Shown: in pieces, positions 39,669 to 52,200 of the stretch | Layout: the number at the start of each line of letters is the position of its first letter | How positions within the stretch are numbered: the stretch's first letter is position 1 | Assembly: GCF_001039355.2 (NCBI RefSeq) | Contig: NW_019776124.1 | Span: forward strand, 1-64,000 | DNA from: Lingula anatina | Taxonomy: Eukaryota > Brachiopoda > Lingulata > Lingulida > Lingulidae | Length of the DNA stretch: 64,000 bases | Direction of reading: 5' to 3' | Notes under the pieces: model-generated | Seen by the model: the letters and a program-made list of their open reading frames with translations, nothing else | Told to the model about the DNA's origin: nothing | The model's database searches: none | Program-made: the position numbers and the translations under genes

Positions 39669-41507
39669 TTAAGACAAATATTGTTGTCACTGTTCCAGGA
39701 AAAGTATTCAAGTCTGTTCCTATGAAGTTGACCATTGAGGTATGTAAGAGCTCCAGTTTGTTCATTTGCCACCATTTTCACTTGACACACATGATACTGA
39801 ATGTTTATGATTATAATTTGTTCACCAAACCTTTATATTTATCAATTATATCTAGGCTTGAGGTTGTAGAAGTGACTATTTAGGCATAATACATCTAACA
39901 TTAATTTTATCACTATTATTGGTTACCACACTATTTTTTTTCTGATTTAAATCAGAAATCCTATATTTTGGGGCAGTTTTCTGACCTAAGATACCCCCCA
40001 AACACCCTGTGGTAAGACCACAGAGCTATTTCCTCGTAGTTTTCTATTGTTACTCAAAATGTATAGGTTATTTATGTGTTATAACATGTTGGCTATTACT
40101 TTTAAAGTGGATTTTGATTAATTTTGTTTAAGTGATGTTTATTGTTATCTTTATTGTTTTGAAGAGGGGACAGCACTTGGATCCTTTTCTCCAGTCTCTG
40201 TATGCATCCACAGAAGCACCCAAACCAAAACCATCCAGGTGAAGAACTTCTAGACATCATACACCTGACACTTGTTCTTTGTTCAAGTAGTGTTTCGTGA
40301 AATTTTCTACAATATTCAGAATTCAGGTTATAAGCATTAAACAACTTTTTGGCAAAAATTGTGTAGTTGTTATGGTTAAGATGATCAGACAACAGGAACA
40401 GTTTTTTTTTTTTTTTTTTTTTTTTGTAGAGAAAATATTACTATAAAATTTGATCCAATTTACCGTGCTTGTATATATTTCAGTGTGCCAACTGATCCTG
40501 AGACTGCGTCTGTTACTTCAATATCCAGTGAAAGGGTAAAAAGATTAAAAAATTATAATAATAATAGATTAACAAAATGACCTTATTAATAAGAAAAAAA
40601 AACACAGTATGTTCAGTTCATGTTTTTAATTTTGTACCATTCTGAAGCCATCGACTCGGGATTCACACTTCTAGTGGAATAATTCATGAATAAATCCTTT
40701 TCTTATGTTTGCTAATTTATGTCCAGTGTCTTGCAAATATTCATTAATTACACATTATTAGAAACCATGTTGAGGCAAAAATCATCACATATAAGGTTAT
40801 ATTCCAATCATTTTGATCATTATTTATAGTTATATGTGAGGTGGGGAGGGGGGGGGAGATATTCTTATTTGATGTCATAGAACTTACCCAGTCTTAATGG
40901 TCACATTTCTCCCATCTGATACATTGTAAGTCACAATGGGGTAATAGTGCATATCCAGGCCGTTCTTACCATATTGATAAAAAAATCTTGTACAATATCA
41001 GTCTAATGTAGGGGACACATATGCAGAAGTGGGCAAAGTGGTTTGTAAACTAGGTCATCCCACCCTGGATTACAAAAGTTGCTGTTATCCAACCTCCATA
41101 CTCGGCTAGCACCTGCTGAAATAAATATGACTGCAATATGACAGGGACCTGCTGCTAATTGAGTCAATTTGCAGTGGTTGCTGAATCTTAGGGTGGGTCA
41201 TTCTAAAATTAGATAAATATCCAGTTGAGTATGATGATGAAAATACCAAAATGTTTATAACGTGCTTTTTTAATTGTTTTTTAGCTGTCAAATCCATTGT
41301 ATGAAAACAATGCAAACCTCACTACAGTTGAAGACTTGGAGTGTCTTGATCAAAGTATTATGGAGGATGCTGGGGCAGAGGTGACGGGAGTATTCGACTC
41401 CATTCTTTATGTTGGTATGTAGACATCACTGTATTCTAGCTTTGAGTGACTTGGCTGAAGTGAAAAAATGTGTTCTGGAGAGAAGTTTTGTGTCTGAATG
41501 TACATGG

Positions 41508-41595
<88 letters not shown>

Positions 41596-42859
41596 GGGAG
41601 AAAAAAAAAGGGAGTTAAATCATTTTCTTTTATCTCAAAATGCCTTTTGAATCATGACCGATGAATCAAACCTTGTGAAACATAACAAATATTATCTTTT
41701 ATTGGATACTGTCTTGTCTTTGCCAACTATGTGCATGAATGCCCCTGTTTGTCCGTTTTGCAGCCAAGTATGTGTACCATGCCCCAGAGTGGTTCCATCA
41801 TGTTCTCATCACAGCCAGAATTCTGGGGAAGAATTCCCTGGAGACCTTTGTAGACTGGTTCATTGGAAAGAAACTGTGGCAGGTCTCACAGGAGCACCGT
41901 ATAGAAAGTCTTGTTCACTTACTGCAGGGTGAGCAGAATACATTTAATTCATCTTGATTCATGTAATTTCTACAAGACATAGAGCTTTTTTATCTGTGAT
42001 CTTCTGTAAAATTTTTATGTCAAAAACACATTATACTGTTAATATTTCACAGCCATGAATTCTTCAATAATTTATTTTCATTACTAAAAAGACTGATAAG
42101 TTTCCTTATATTTTTCAGATGCTCTCTTTTTCGATAATGATCCACCTAGGTAAGTTGAATATTGGCATTGCTATAGTTGCTTTACTGCAAAAATGCCATT
42201 AACTTTATAGGATAAAAACCTGAAAAAAAATATGGTATACATATAGGCTTTTTATATTTTTCCGTCCTTTTTTCCAACATCATCAGCTTTTGTTTTCAGA
42301 ACTGATGAGCAGAAGGCAGAAAGAAGAGATCAGGCACTTAAGGAGCTCAATGAATTCTTCCCAGGTTTGTACTTTAATGAAAACAATTAATTTAAACTAT
42401 TACAGTAACCTAGCAATGATTACAATAAATATAAATATTTAATATGAACAAGTGTTTGACTTTCGTTGTAATATTTATTTCAGAGTTTTTAAAGAAGGCG
42501 GTTGGATCTGAAAATTTTCATCATGGCACCTATACAATATTTCATATATTACAGCAGCCATTACTAAATAAACAGGTAAATTACAACTAAATTCTTCTTG
42601 TCTTTTATTTCCTTCGCAATTTTTAGGCAAAAGAATTTGAGCTGAGAAGGTGGGGTTGTTTTTTTCTTTGGATGAAAAAATTACCCTAATTCACATTAAC
42701 CTAGGAACAAATAGAACTGAAATTTCTATGCAATTCTGTCTCAGGAAAAGGAGATTTAATGCTGCATTCTTCTTATTTCAGCTGTCATATGTGATGTTAG
42801 ACATTGTGTTACAAGAATTGTTCCCAGAAATTGAGAAAGCTGAAGACTTTGAACAATGA
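24730..42859 (+). CDS. SNX14: Sorting nexin 14 (31 exons)
   Basis: Exons: 24730-24821, 25821-25889, 30098-30146, 31075-31145, 31426-31504, 31754-31797, 31946-32033, 32506-32590, 32834-32996, 33435-33510, 34357-34482, 35008-35122, 35349-35504, 35705-35762, 35992-36058, 36407-36539, 37501-37565, 37802-38003, 38238-38271, 38440-38489, 38758-38858, 39166-39262, 39699-39739, 40165-40238, 40484-40535, 41285-41414, 41764-41928, 42119-42149, 42300-42364, 42484-42575, 42782-42859. All phases close to 915 aa (human about 946). Order of parts: two hydrophobic segments at about 17-29 and 32-53 (ER anchor); a Cys/His knuckle CPVCGEDTCERH at 82-93; PXA domain about 130-300 (LENFVYTWYRDLSQDEAF); RGS domain about 335-450 (LRPELKEIL, FLKAEGAVNVLQF); PX domain about 545-675 (WSVYRKYNDFYMLEQKL); C-terminal nexin domain about 770-905, ending LDIVLQELFPEIE. 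Relatives (Drosophila Snz, human SNX13/19/25) tether ER to lipid droplets or endosomes. Exons 19 and 28 are only 34 and 31 bases. Confidence 0.96.
27826..28840 (+). repeat. Pair of 48-base repeats in SNX14 intron 2
   Basis: 27826-27873 and 28793-28840 share TATTATCAGG, ATTGCCAA, CACAT, GTATGT and TTCATACT in the same order. Direct orientation, about 80 percent alike by eye. Confidence 0.5.
29104..29240 (+). repeat. Tandem duplication of about 65 bases in SNX14 intron 2
   Basis: 29104-29168 and 29172-29240 both read ATGTATTTGAAATGTGTTGT, then a CCTGGCCC/CCTGGGCC part, then AAACAAAAGATGAACTG. The block TGTTGTTCTACAAACCT recurs near 36278. Confidence 0.75.
29932..30056. repeat. GATT, CA and GA microsatellites before SNX14 exon 3
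   Basis: A GATT run (29932-29967), then CA repeats with interruptions from 29993 and a GA run to 30056. The cluster ends 41 bases before the exon 3 acceptor. Confidence 0.9.
30125..30239 (+). repeat. Tandem copy of the SNX14 exon 3 end and donor
   Basis: 30125-30178 covers the exon 3 end TGTATTTTCACACAAGG, the donor GTAAGT and the start of intron 3 (CACTGACAGTGTGACATG). A second copy at 30189-30239 repeats all of it except that the donor bases are lost. Confidence 0.85.
38109..38167. repeat. TG microsatellite before SNX14 exon 19
   Basis: About 29 TG units, ending 70 bases before the acceptor of the 34-base exon 19. Confidence 0.95.
39593..39666. repeat. AT microsatellite before SNX14 exon 23
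   Basis: 37 AT units, ending 32 bases before the 41-base exon 23. It is self-complementary. Confidence 0.95.
40402..40427. repeat. Poly(T) run in SNX14 intron 24
   Basis: About 26 T bases about 57 bases before exon 25. Confidence 0.9.
41509..41596. repeat. Compound TG/AG microsatellite in SNX14 intron 26
   Basis: About 33 TG units followed by about 11 AG units. Confidence 0.95.
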
Positions 42860-45010
42860 CTGTGATAATCATTCAACGGCCACATCAATTTTATCATCTT
42901 CATAAACAGTCTGGGGGATGGATAGGAAATCATTTTGAATGGTTTTAAAGCACTAAATGGCATTTTTAATCATCAGAAATAATCATTTTCATGTGTTGAA
43001 TAGTCTTGTAACATCTCAGATGCATTTGTGCTATATCTCAGTATAAATGCATGGTGGAAATATGTTTAGGCAATCATAGTGTAGGGTCCAAGTAAATCCA
43101 AGAGTATTTTGTATTTTACAAAGAAAAATCATTTGACAATAATACAATTATTACACATATTTTAGGGAGGAAACACCACTCTGTATTTGAAAACCTATTT
43201 CTGTGAAGTGCCATGAAAAAAGTGAGGAATAATTTCAAGTGATAGCTCTGGCATATTTGAGTAATAGGTACTGCTGGTTGGATTGGCAGGACCTTTCAAC
43301 ATGGGAGTAGTACTTATTAATTAAAAAACATGGAGCTTTCTTTCTGCTATATTTATAAATATAAGCACTTATTATGTTTTCTTTTATCAATTTGACAGTG
43401 TTGCATTGGCCTTTGTGCTATCTTTGATGGTTTGTGTTTTGTTTTTCATTAATGTGGACTTAAGCATGAAAACAAAAATTCCTGTTAAGTTTGTGAACGT
43501 GTGCTACATACTAATAGACCTTTTGGTGTTGTTATCGTTATCTTCATTTATGAAAAGACTTGGAAGCAGCTGTTGGAGTGTGCATACTATATCCTAGAGG
43601 TTGTTGTCTCCTGTTGAAAATTTAAGACGGGGCATTCTCAGCATTCTGACATATACTACACGTGTTGCACCTGATCTCAAGTGGGAAAAAAATGAAAACT
43701 TTTTTTCATAACCTATTGCAATGAAACAGTTATCTCTATAGGCCAATTTAGATAATGCAAGAGGTATCTATAGCTTGTTGTCATTGGTTAATTCACTACA
43801 TGATCACAAAATGACCATTATCTGTACTTTCTACCTTATATTACAATATCTGATGTATGAAAAGTTGTTAATGATAATTTCATTTTTGTGTGTATGTGTA
43901 CTTCTGGTTTTCTCTACTTCTGTGAAAATACTCACTAGAAATATGGCTGTTGTTTGCACCACTGTGTAATTTTAAATACGATCTCGTCCGTGCAGCACAG
44001 TGCATAAACTTTCAATGTTGTAATCAATATTTTTCTAGTGGGAAGTCTTTCAAATGAGAAACAAACACAGAGAATAGGATCTACCTGATGTAAATAGTCA
44101 GTTGCATTGTTATTTTGGCTTCAAATGGTTGTTCCAAAGCTGTCTTATCATAGGTATTTGCACTGCTGCCATTAGTTTGTTTGCTGTGCAAAATGTGATA
44201 TGTTGCTACCTAGAGTTCAAGTAAAAGTTTTCAAGAATTTCCCTACAGCATCAGAAATGTTGTGTAATTATATTGAATTCTATTTTTGCTTTGCCTTAGT
44301 TTCAATGGATAAAATTCTTAAAATCCAAGGTTAAATATTTCTTGTTCTTCTATTGCTGTAAGATTTGGAAGGTCAGCTATTTATTGAAAAGGACTTACTA
44401 TGTGCAATTTTTAAGTGTATTCACATCTTAAGACATGGAAATTATATAAATCATTGTTATACATATTATAAAACTAAAAACACCAAGCATCATCAGCAGA
44501 ATAAAGTATGTAAAGAAATATTTCACAAGTGAATACATTGTACAGGTGGCCATTTCAAATGTATTGATGTTAGGTCAGAATGTGAGTTCTCCACCTTCAC
44601 CAATATTAGGGCACCGATCTTTTTTCCTGGTCAACTCTACTAAAATGCACCATCTGGCCTGCATGTAGGTGCAAGTCAAGTGTTAACTTTGGGTTATTAT
44701 GAAGACTTTTCTGTAAAACCAATCCTCCAGACGTAAGGACATACTTGATAAATGGAAAATATTTATTTCTGACACTTTAAAATGATTAATGTTCAGATGT
44801 AAGGCCTACACGTAATATCTATTACTGCTTCTTGACGGTTGTGGTCCCACGTGGACAAATGCGATAAATATTGGAAGCATCAGCAGATATTTAATTTATG
44901 ACTTGGATCACAATTTCAACACAAGATGTTGCAGACGTGAAGTCTGAGGTATATTATGTACATATTGATGTGTCAAAACCAGGTGAAATAAACATTGCAA
45001 GGATCACATA
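42860..45010 (+). other. SNX14: SNX14 3' UTR
   Basis: About 2.1 kb after the stop codon with no coding signal. AATAAA at 44987-44992 is the best end signal because it is followed by the opposite-strand 3' end of RRS1 within about 450 bases. The length is inferred from the signal only. Confidence 0.5.
44987..44992 (+). terminator. Candidate poly(A) signal of SNX14
   Basis: AATAAA in the context GTGAAATAAACATTGC. Earlier AATAAA-like motifs, for example near 44500, could give shorter forms. Confidence 0.45.
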
Positions 45011-45429
45011 GTCTTGTTATTGATGATTTCTCATCACATTTTGTACCCAATACAAGCTTTTGTTATAGATTGTCTATAAATAAGAAAATAGTCAAAGTTT
45101 GCTGGTTATCTTGAAAAGTGCTGCCATCTTTTTTAAGGTGTATTCTCACAGGGACTACCACACCAGACACCCAAAGTTCTTAGATGTGATCAGTCTTTGA
45201 GTGAAGAGTCCTTCTGGTGACATGTAAAATGATGTGGTTCTCAACGAGCCATCTTAAGTATTTTATCCCTTTTTAAAAGATATTTGGCCTTAGATACCAA
45301 ATGTTGGAGAGCACTGATGATGGCTAAATGTCGTCACATACCGTCATTTTTCCTGAAGAGAGTCCGACTCTTTTGAACTCCTTTTCTGTATTTTTATGGT
45401 CAATTAGTCTTGCTGCACTTAAGCACCAG

Positions 45430-45435
45430 TTTATT
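45430..45435 (-). terminator. Candidate poly(A) signal of RRS1
   Basis: The minus strand reads AATAAA about 105 bases past the RRS1 stop codon. A normal spacing, so a good candidate. Confidence 0.45.
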
Positions 45436-45538
45436 CACAGATAATGTACAAAAAAAGGATTCATACACATCTATTTTTATCTGACTCTTTCCACTGTCTC
45501 TTTAACATTAAATTTAAAATAATCTATCCAACTGTTTA

Positions 45539-47869
45539 TCATTTTCTTCCTCTTCTCTTTCCCTTTCCACCGCCACCACGTTTGGTATCTTTGCCTTGTT
45601 TTCTCTTGATGCTTTTCTTTATGCTTTTTGCTTTCTTGGGTCTTTCTGAATTTGTTTTTTGCCTGAAATATGCAATCCATACAATGTGAACACGCTCTGA
45701 CTGAGCACAAAGCAGATGAATAAGGAATTAACAAACTTACAAGTGAGCAATTATCCCTCCCCTTTGAGGGGTAAAAAAACTTTCTAAAAATGTTTCCAAA
45801 GAGTCTAAGTTTTACTTCTACTTAACATAAGATATTAACAATAATTTTCAAACAAAAATTAAAGTAACAAAGTCCCACACTATGTAATCAAACATTCGTC
45901 CCCAGATGGACAAGCACAGTTTCAGCACAGTAGAAGACACTAAATACCAATAAATTTATGCAGATGACTGCCTCACCTCTGTTGCTCTTCCTCCAACATA
46001 TGCTGTTTCATGGCTTTTGTAACATTGACTGTGGGACCTGCCTTTGCCATCTTGCTGAGAATATCGAGCTGTGCAGATTTTTCTTTTGACATATCACCCA
46101 CATTTGGTTCAAACTGAAATCAAAAGAGGAGAAAAAAGAAGCTAAATGTTAACCCTTTACACATGACATTTAACATTTTCTGCAACATGTTTCTAATCCT
46201 CCTGAAGTAATCAAACATTTCAATTAGCTAACATATTTGAAAAAATTACATTGCAGGTTTTATCTATAAGATTTCCCCCCAAAAGTTATATAAAAACAGA
46301 ATATTAAAAAATATATCAAACATCAATTAAAGCTATTAAAGAATTTACCTTTCTCTTTTTGCCTGTATTTTTGACAGGTTTTTCTTTCGGTAATGAGTCT
46401 GTAAACTTTCCTACTGATGCAGTGGACTTCTTGGCTAGCGTCAAAGCTTTTGACAAATGATCTTTGCTGGGGGTATCAGTGGGAGTGAGTCCAACTCCTG
46501 GAACTGCAATAACAAAATGTCTGGTGACTTTACATACAACACATTTTTATATTTCTGCTGAGAAAAAAAAAAAAAGAAGCAAAATCAAGTGTAACAATCC
46601 AACACTATGAATTATGATGATCCATTCCCAATAGGTAGATCAAATCATCAGAGTGTCAGAAAGGCCACAGTTTGTAATTATCAAACAAAGATCTAGGAGT
46701 TAACGTAACAGATCTTCTCTTTGTTTTTCTTTGAACTAACCTTTTAATTTACTAGCTCGTGCAATATTCCTCATCCTCTGCAACTCATTCTTGGCAACTC
46801 TCTCAGTTTTGGCTTTCTTTGCCTTTCCAAACTGATCTTCATAAGGATCTGCAATCAGCAAACAGTGGTATTTTTTAAGGCAATGGCTAAAATAATTCAT
46901 CAAATATTTTACTTCTCTGGCAGAAGTACCGCACAAGTTGTGCCATTCTTTATGCTGTGAATTTCCATTTTCCATTCGCAAAATTTTCTAATGCAAATTT
47001 GAATATGATTTAAAAATGATGATATAGATACCAGTTACATTTACATTTACTTCTAAAGAAGTAACATTTATGATCAAGTCCCCCCAGCAGGGGTTTTCCC
47101 AGGATTTGGAGTACAGGGAGTCCAAAATGATGGTCTGTAATTTGTAATCCAGTCTTCTTTGAAAATACAGGTCATCTTTTGAGGCCGGAGGCTGTCCAAA
47201 TGATGGCTGGACGGCTCTTTGTGAAAAGCCTTGCTCTCCAGACTTGCCTTACCTGCATTGGCTGGCACCTCTAGGACCCATTCGTTTAGTTCATCATTGA
47301 CACGACTCTGATAACCCCATGTCGGCCTCCAGTCCTGACAATGAGGAATTAACATTCATGTAGTAAACACATAAAAGGTAGGGAAATGAGTGCTAATTAT
47401 TATTTAAAGTTCCTACAAAATGAATGGCAATTGAACTATATAAAAACAGATACCACAACAAATTGAGTGACAGCTTTACTTAATATGAAAACATTCTATA
47501 GAGCTATAAGGTATATCTTTCTCACCTTTATCTCGTCATCCCATACTTTGCGTGCTTTCTTTTTGTTCTGGATACCTTTAAGTTTAGCATACTGTTGCCA
47601 CTTTGTTTCTGGTTTAGGTTTTGGAATCTGGAAAATTGAAATTAAAATAATAAATTACAAATTACTCACACATCTTACTGTACCAATCTTGATTTTTTAA
47701 TCTAAAAATTGTTTGAATAAAAATGAAAAATAATTCTCATATCCTTATGACTGAACTTGTTTTAATGTTGGACAGAGTGTCATACGCAATTTAAACAAGT
47801 TAAAATGACAACATGATGCATAGTTGCTCACTCGATTTGCAGAAAAGAACCAAGTGTAAAAGGTAATCT

Positions 47870-47924
<55 letters not shown>

Positions 47925-49077
47925 TTTACTCACTGGTTTTTCTCTGGGTAATATTGTCTTGGGGGCAGGAAGTTTAGCCACTATAGTGCCTTCCACCCTT
48001 TCCACAGGAAGCTAAGAAATTAAGATATTTAAATCAACTGAACAAGTGACTCATTGCATACTTTTACAATATAAATATAAATTAAAAATAATAAAGTTAC
48101 CATTATGATACATAAAATATTTCTTTGCCTGAAATAAAAATCTAAAACTGAAGATATTTTACACATTTTCATGAGTTCTTTTTGAAAAGATTTGAATATA
48201 TATCAAGTACTGTAGAAATCGGTGCTATCATCACACAGTATATACCAATACACACCTCCCATATTCTGTTTATCAATAATTGAGTGTTGTCTCTTGCAAG
48301 GCTTATCAAATACTCATCTCTCTTTTCCCTGAATTAAAATATTATACTGATTAATACAATATTATTATAATTGATACAATCAAAAATCTTGTCAATTAAT
48401 TCAATTATCAATCATAATCTAATGTAAAATTCATGAGATTTTTCTCCGTTAAGTAATTTTAACTGACCAAAATTAAACATATTCATCCATAATTGTGTAA
48501 AACAGCTATGGACAGTTCTAGAGAGAGAAACACAAGACCCACGTCTCTCTTTAGATACTAGTTAGGATATTTTAGATCCCAATCAAGAAGTCAACGAGTC
48601 AATCATGCTTGACATAAGGTGATGAAACTTTACGTGATAGCGGGTGTGAGGAAGAGGTGGGGTAGAGGAGGGGGGGTGCATCTTTGCATGTAAATGACTT
48701 TACAACTTACAGCACGTTCACCCAGGCCACGGGAGGGGGACTGGCATCTTTAGTTATAGAATGCGCTAGCTCAGGGCAACTGCCCACCTAAATAGACACT
48801 GGGTTGGTAAAGAAGTTTAAATCTAGCCCACTTTTAGACCCTGAACTGAGGCCTGCAAGTCTAGTGAAATGTTAGTTGCAGCCCAAAAAATTTTGGGCAC
48901 AGATTGTTTGTGTCATATTCCTTACCGTAATTTCTTAGCATCTAGGGGATTTGGGTCGACTGCCAATAGGTTCCCCGCATCTATGTCCAAATCAATGTCT
49001 TTATGAACCTCTATGCTCTTATATTTTGATTCTTTCTCAGCAGCCTTCTGTAACACGCTTTCCACGAGGTCTGCCAT
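45539..49077 (-). CDS. RRS1: Ribosome biogenesis regulatory protein RRS1 (9 exons)
   Basis: Exons in order: 48926-49077, 48256-48328, 47934-48011, 47526-47627, 47253-47334, 46741-46848, 46349-46503, 45977-46113, 45539-45662. They join in frame to 336 aa (human 365). The N-terminus has VHKDIDLDIDAGNLLAVDPN; next come LARDNTQLLINRIWELP and VEGTIVAKLPAPKTILPREK; the centre has KWQQYAKLKGIQNKKK, KVWDDEIKDWRPTWGYQ and EWVLEVPANADPYEDQFGK, then RVAKNELQRMRNIARA. A later block is KKSTASVGKFTDSLPKEK. The C-terminus is a basic nucleolar tail ending GKGKRRGRK. RRS1 works in the nucleolus with RPF2 to place the 5S RNP (5S rRNA, L5, L11) in the large-subunit precursor. The human gene has no introns, while this one has eight. 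It is head to head with the RhoGAP gene. Confidence 0.95.
47873..47924. repeat. Compound TG/AG microsatellite beside the RRS1 exon 3 donor
   Basis: On the minus strand the intron after exon 3 starts GTGAGTAAACT and then runs straight into CT and CA repeats of about 50 bases. Confidence 0.95.
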
Positions 49078-49266
49078 GTTGATATTGTCGTGCAACTGTT
49101 ATGATGGCTGTGATTGGTCAATCCATTTGCATCACCAATAGCCAGTCTTGAAACAAAACGAAACAAGGAAGTGAAAATCTGTCTGTGTGTACCTCCTTCC
49201 TGGTTTGGCAGAAGCAGACAAAATGTTGGGAATTTATAAGTTGTCACTGAGACCCAAGCACACATA
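49078..49266. promoter_or_regulatory. Compact bidirectional promoter of RRS1 and the RhoGAP gene
   Basis: The start codons of two divergent genes are only 189 bases apart, so the 5' UTRs and core promoters of both must fit here or overlap. No TATA box is clear. The RhoGAP side contains a 14-codon upstream ORF. Confidence 0.6.
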
Positions 49267-49267
49267 A
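49223..49267 (+). promoter_or_regulatory. Upstream ORF touching the RhoGAP start codon
   Basis: ATG at 49223 opens a 14-codon frame, MLGIYKLSLRPKHT, whose TAA shares its last base with the RhoGAP ATG (TAATG at 49265-49269). An in-frame TAA at 49237-49239 excludes an earlier RhoGAP start. The arrangement would make the main protein depend on leaky scanning or reinitiation if the mRNA includes 49223. Confidence 0.5.
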
Positions 49268-52200
49268 TGCTAAAAAAGGATTACTTTAGAAAAAATCTGC
49301 TTCGTGTGAAGCAGCTGGCAGATCAGGGGCTAGGAAGGTAAGTAGTTTATTCAAAATTGAAACAAATCAAACTTTGCTTTACCTGGAAAATTTTGGAGAA
49401 AACTTCGGGGATCGTCGAGTGGATCGTGATCGCCATATGATGCATGAGTCATCGTGAAGCATTTCCAAACGGGCGGCTGTGCAGAGTTCTACTGAGAGAC
49501 ACACCTAAGCGGCATGCCGTCGCCAGTTATTCAGAGCATAAATAAGAATTAAAATTATTTGCTTTTGTTAAAAAGTTTTAAGGGGCGTGGCGTATAGTAG
49601 GCCTGTGGTAAAGATTATTACTAGTAGTATTTACTTCATAATCTCTCATAACTCCCCCTCGTTTATCTAGGTCGGGTCTATTGATTGTATCTAGGCTCGG
49701 CCTAGTCATCACCCAGCAAGTTGTTTGAGTTTCTTTAAGATTAGCTTTCTTGTAACTGTGAAACTGTTTGCCGAGTTTTGTAAAAGATGGGCGGATTAAT
49801 GGCACAAATTGCAATGGAGTGTATAAGCATGAGTTTGTATGGTGTACAGTACTTGATCACCAAATGTTAGAAATTGACTGTTTTTCTTTAAATTGCTAAC
49901 AGTGAATTGAAATTTTAACTGTTGAAACAATACACAATGTTTACACATGTATTGTTGATTTAATTGCCAAAATGAAATCTGCTATGAATAGTTTGTTTTT
50001 GATATCACACAAATACACCATGTAAACAAGGGGAGTTTGAGGGCTGTGATATATTACCTTATCAGGATATACAATATTACAGTATTCCTTTCTCCTGATG
50101 TAATCATCTTAGGAATCCACAGAAACCACATTGTGCATTAGTGATAGACATATATAATATATCACTACATGCATGTTACATAAATCATTCAAATCATGCT
50201 TTAAGTGGTCACTAATGAACAGGAGGTTCATTTAGTGAATATATAGAATTTCCTCTTATCTAATGGGATTATTTGATTTACTCCTATACCAGATGATATT
50301 TAGTGACTTAAGTACAGAAATTGAGGTATTAGCATTGTATCTAGATCCATATGCCAAAATTTTTTTGTTGTAGGTAAAACCATTTCTATATGCACTAAAC
50401 AATAACCAGAAAATATGCACTTTGTGTTTTCAAAGATTTATGATTATTAAGACTTGACATAACAGTCAGGCTGTGAACATAAACAAGAATGTCTTCATGC
50501 CAACACCAGGATCTCATGCATCACCTGTGGTAAACACTCATCCACAAGACTTTATCAGATGCCCTCTTTGTTCATATTATACATACATGTACATACCCTT
50601 GTCAAAGATAATTTTATTTCACATTCAGTAGCTTTCATTTTATAAAATCTAAAAATATATTCATGGGTTTGATTAAGTGATTATAACTGTCCTGATACGG
50701 ATAGCCAGACAAAGCAGAAATTGCCAGATTAGAAAAATCATTGTAGATTAAAATCTGGTCACATCCTCATGAAACCTCAGTGACGTCACTTTGGTATCAA
50801 AATGGAAATATTGTAGTAAATATACTTTAAGCATGTGACATTTTGCTTTTATTCTGAAATGAAGTCCAGAAATAGAAGTCTGTGTCAGGTGATGACTAAA
50901 TTTATACTCTTATTTCTGAGTGAACTTGCCTTGGGATGGTATTTTTAGCCATATTCTACAACTAAATTCTACACTTGTTTAGTTGTACAAAATGTAGATT
51001 AATATATTGTTTGTGTTATTTTGAAATGTAGCATCGATTTTTGTCTGACATTTTGATTTGGGTAAATTCAGCACTTTTATGAAAAACCTTGTGGACAAGA
51101 GAGAGTTCTGCCTGATTGGTCCCAGATGTACATCAGATTGCTGTTAAAATGGGTGGGTTTTAGCCTTAGAGATACAATATATTGTCAAAACATGGTACAT
51201 TATATCCTGGCTCTTTTCGTTAATGTTGTATCAAGACTGTGGATGTGATTCTTGTATTTTAAAAAATGTGAAAATTGTAGTGTTAGTAAATTATTCTAGT
51301 AGGATATGAAGTTGATGATTAAACTGACTCGTCTGTCTGTATGTGATTCATCAGTGAAATCTTTCTATGTTTGGATCTCGGCAGCAATGAAATAATTTAC
51401 ATTGGAACAGTTACAAGTTGTTTGACTGAAAACTCTTATATACAGGTCAGATATACACAGCCCTAACTGTGAGAAATTAGGGATGGCCTAGGAGTGCTTG
51501 TCCAGCTGCAGTAATGACTTCAGGTCTGACAGGCCAGCTCAAACCACTCAGCTCAATATTACAGTGACTAACAGAATAACTAATTACTGCACTTGTGAAG
51601 TGTATGTTATGTTTACATGTGTGTGTATGCTTCTACGATTGTGCTTGCGATTGTGCTTGCATGTGTGAGTACCATGGGGTAATGAATGCATCAGCGCTAA
51701 TAGCCCATGCCTGGCTCTATTCAGCAGTGTTAAATTGTAGTTAGATGCTGTCCCATCCACCATTTTTCAATAAAATTCTAAGCTTTTTGACCGTCATTGA
51801 AAATATAGGCTGTCCAGTGTTGCCAGCGGCCGTCCAAATGACTGCTGGACGGTTCGCTGGGAAAACCCTTGGTTACTAGTAATATCATCATGAAAAGTAT
51901 ACGTAGAAACTGTTGTTTGAAAGAAAGTCCAACTGTGAATTAAAAAATTGCAATTAACCCAATTAAAAGAAAACTGGAGCTAAGTCTCATTTGAGGAATA
52001 GAAATTTACCTCCACTGATACATTTTTCTATCCATAATGTCAATAATACATACCATTACTGACATTATGGATAAAAAAATGTATCTTTTAGAATAACAAC
52101 AGACTTATGAGGTGTTTTGTAATTTTTTTTTCTATACATGTATCAAAATACTCCATGGTGCAGTGGCAATAGGGAGAGCCAAGTCTGAACTGGAAATTAG

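Larger units (their letters stand above)
47173..51866. repeat. Dispersed repeat pair
   Basis: 47173-47230 (RRS1 intron 5) and 51800-51866 (RhoGAP intron 1) both contain GTCCAAATGA, GCTGGACGG and a nearby AAAA-CC end. The span given covers both copies; the sequence between is unrelated. Confidence 0.5.

Noticed and set aside
39548-39883. Open frames of 84-111 codons on both strands over the AT repeat
   Set aside because: They are produced by the AT microsatellite, which reads as Tyr-Ile in several frames.
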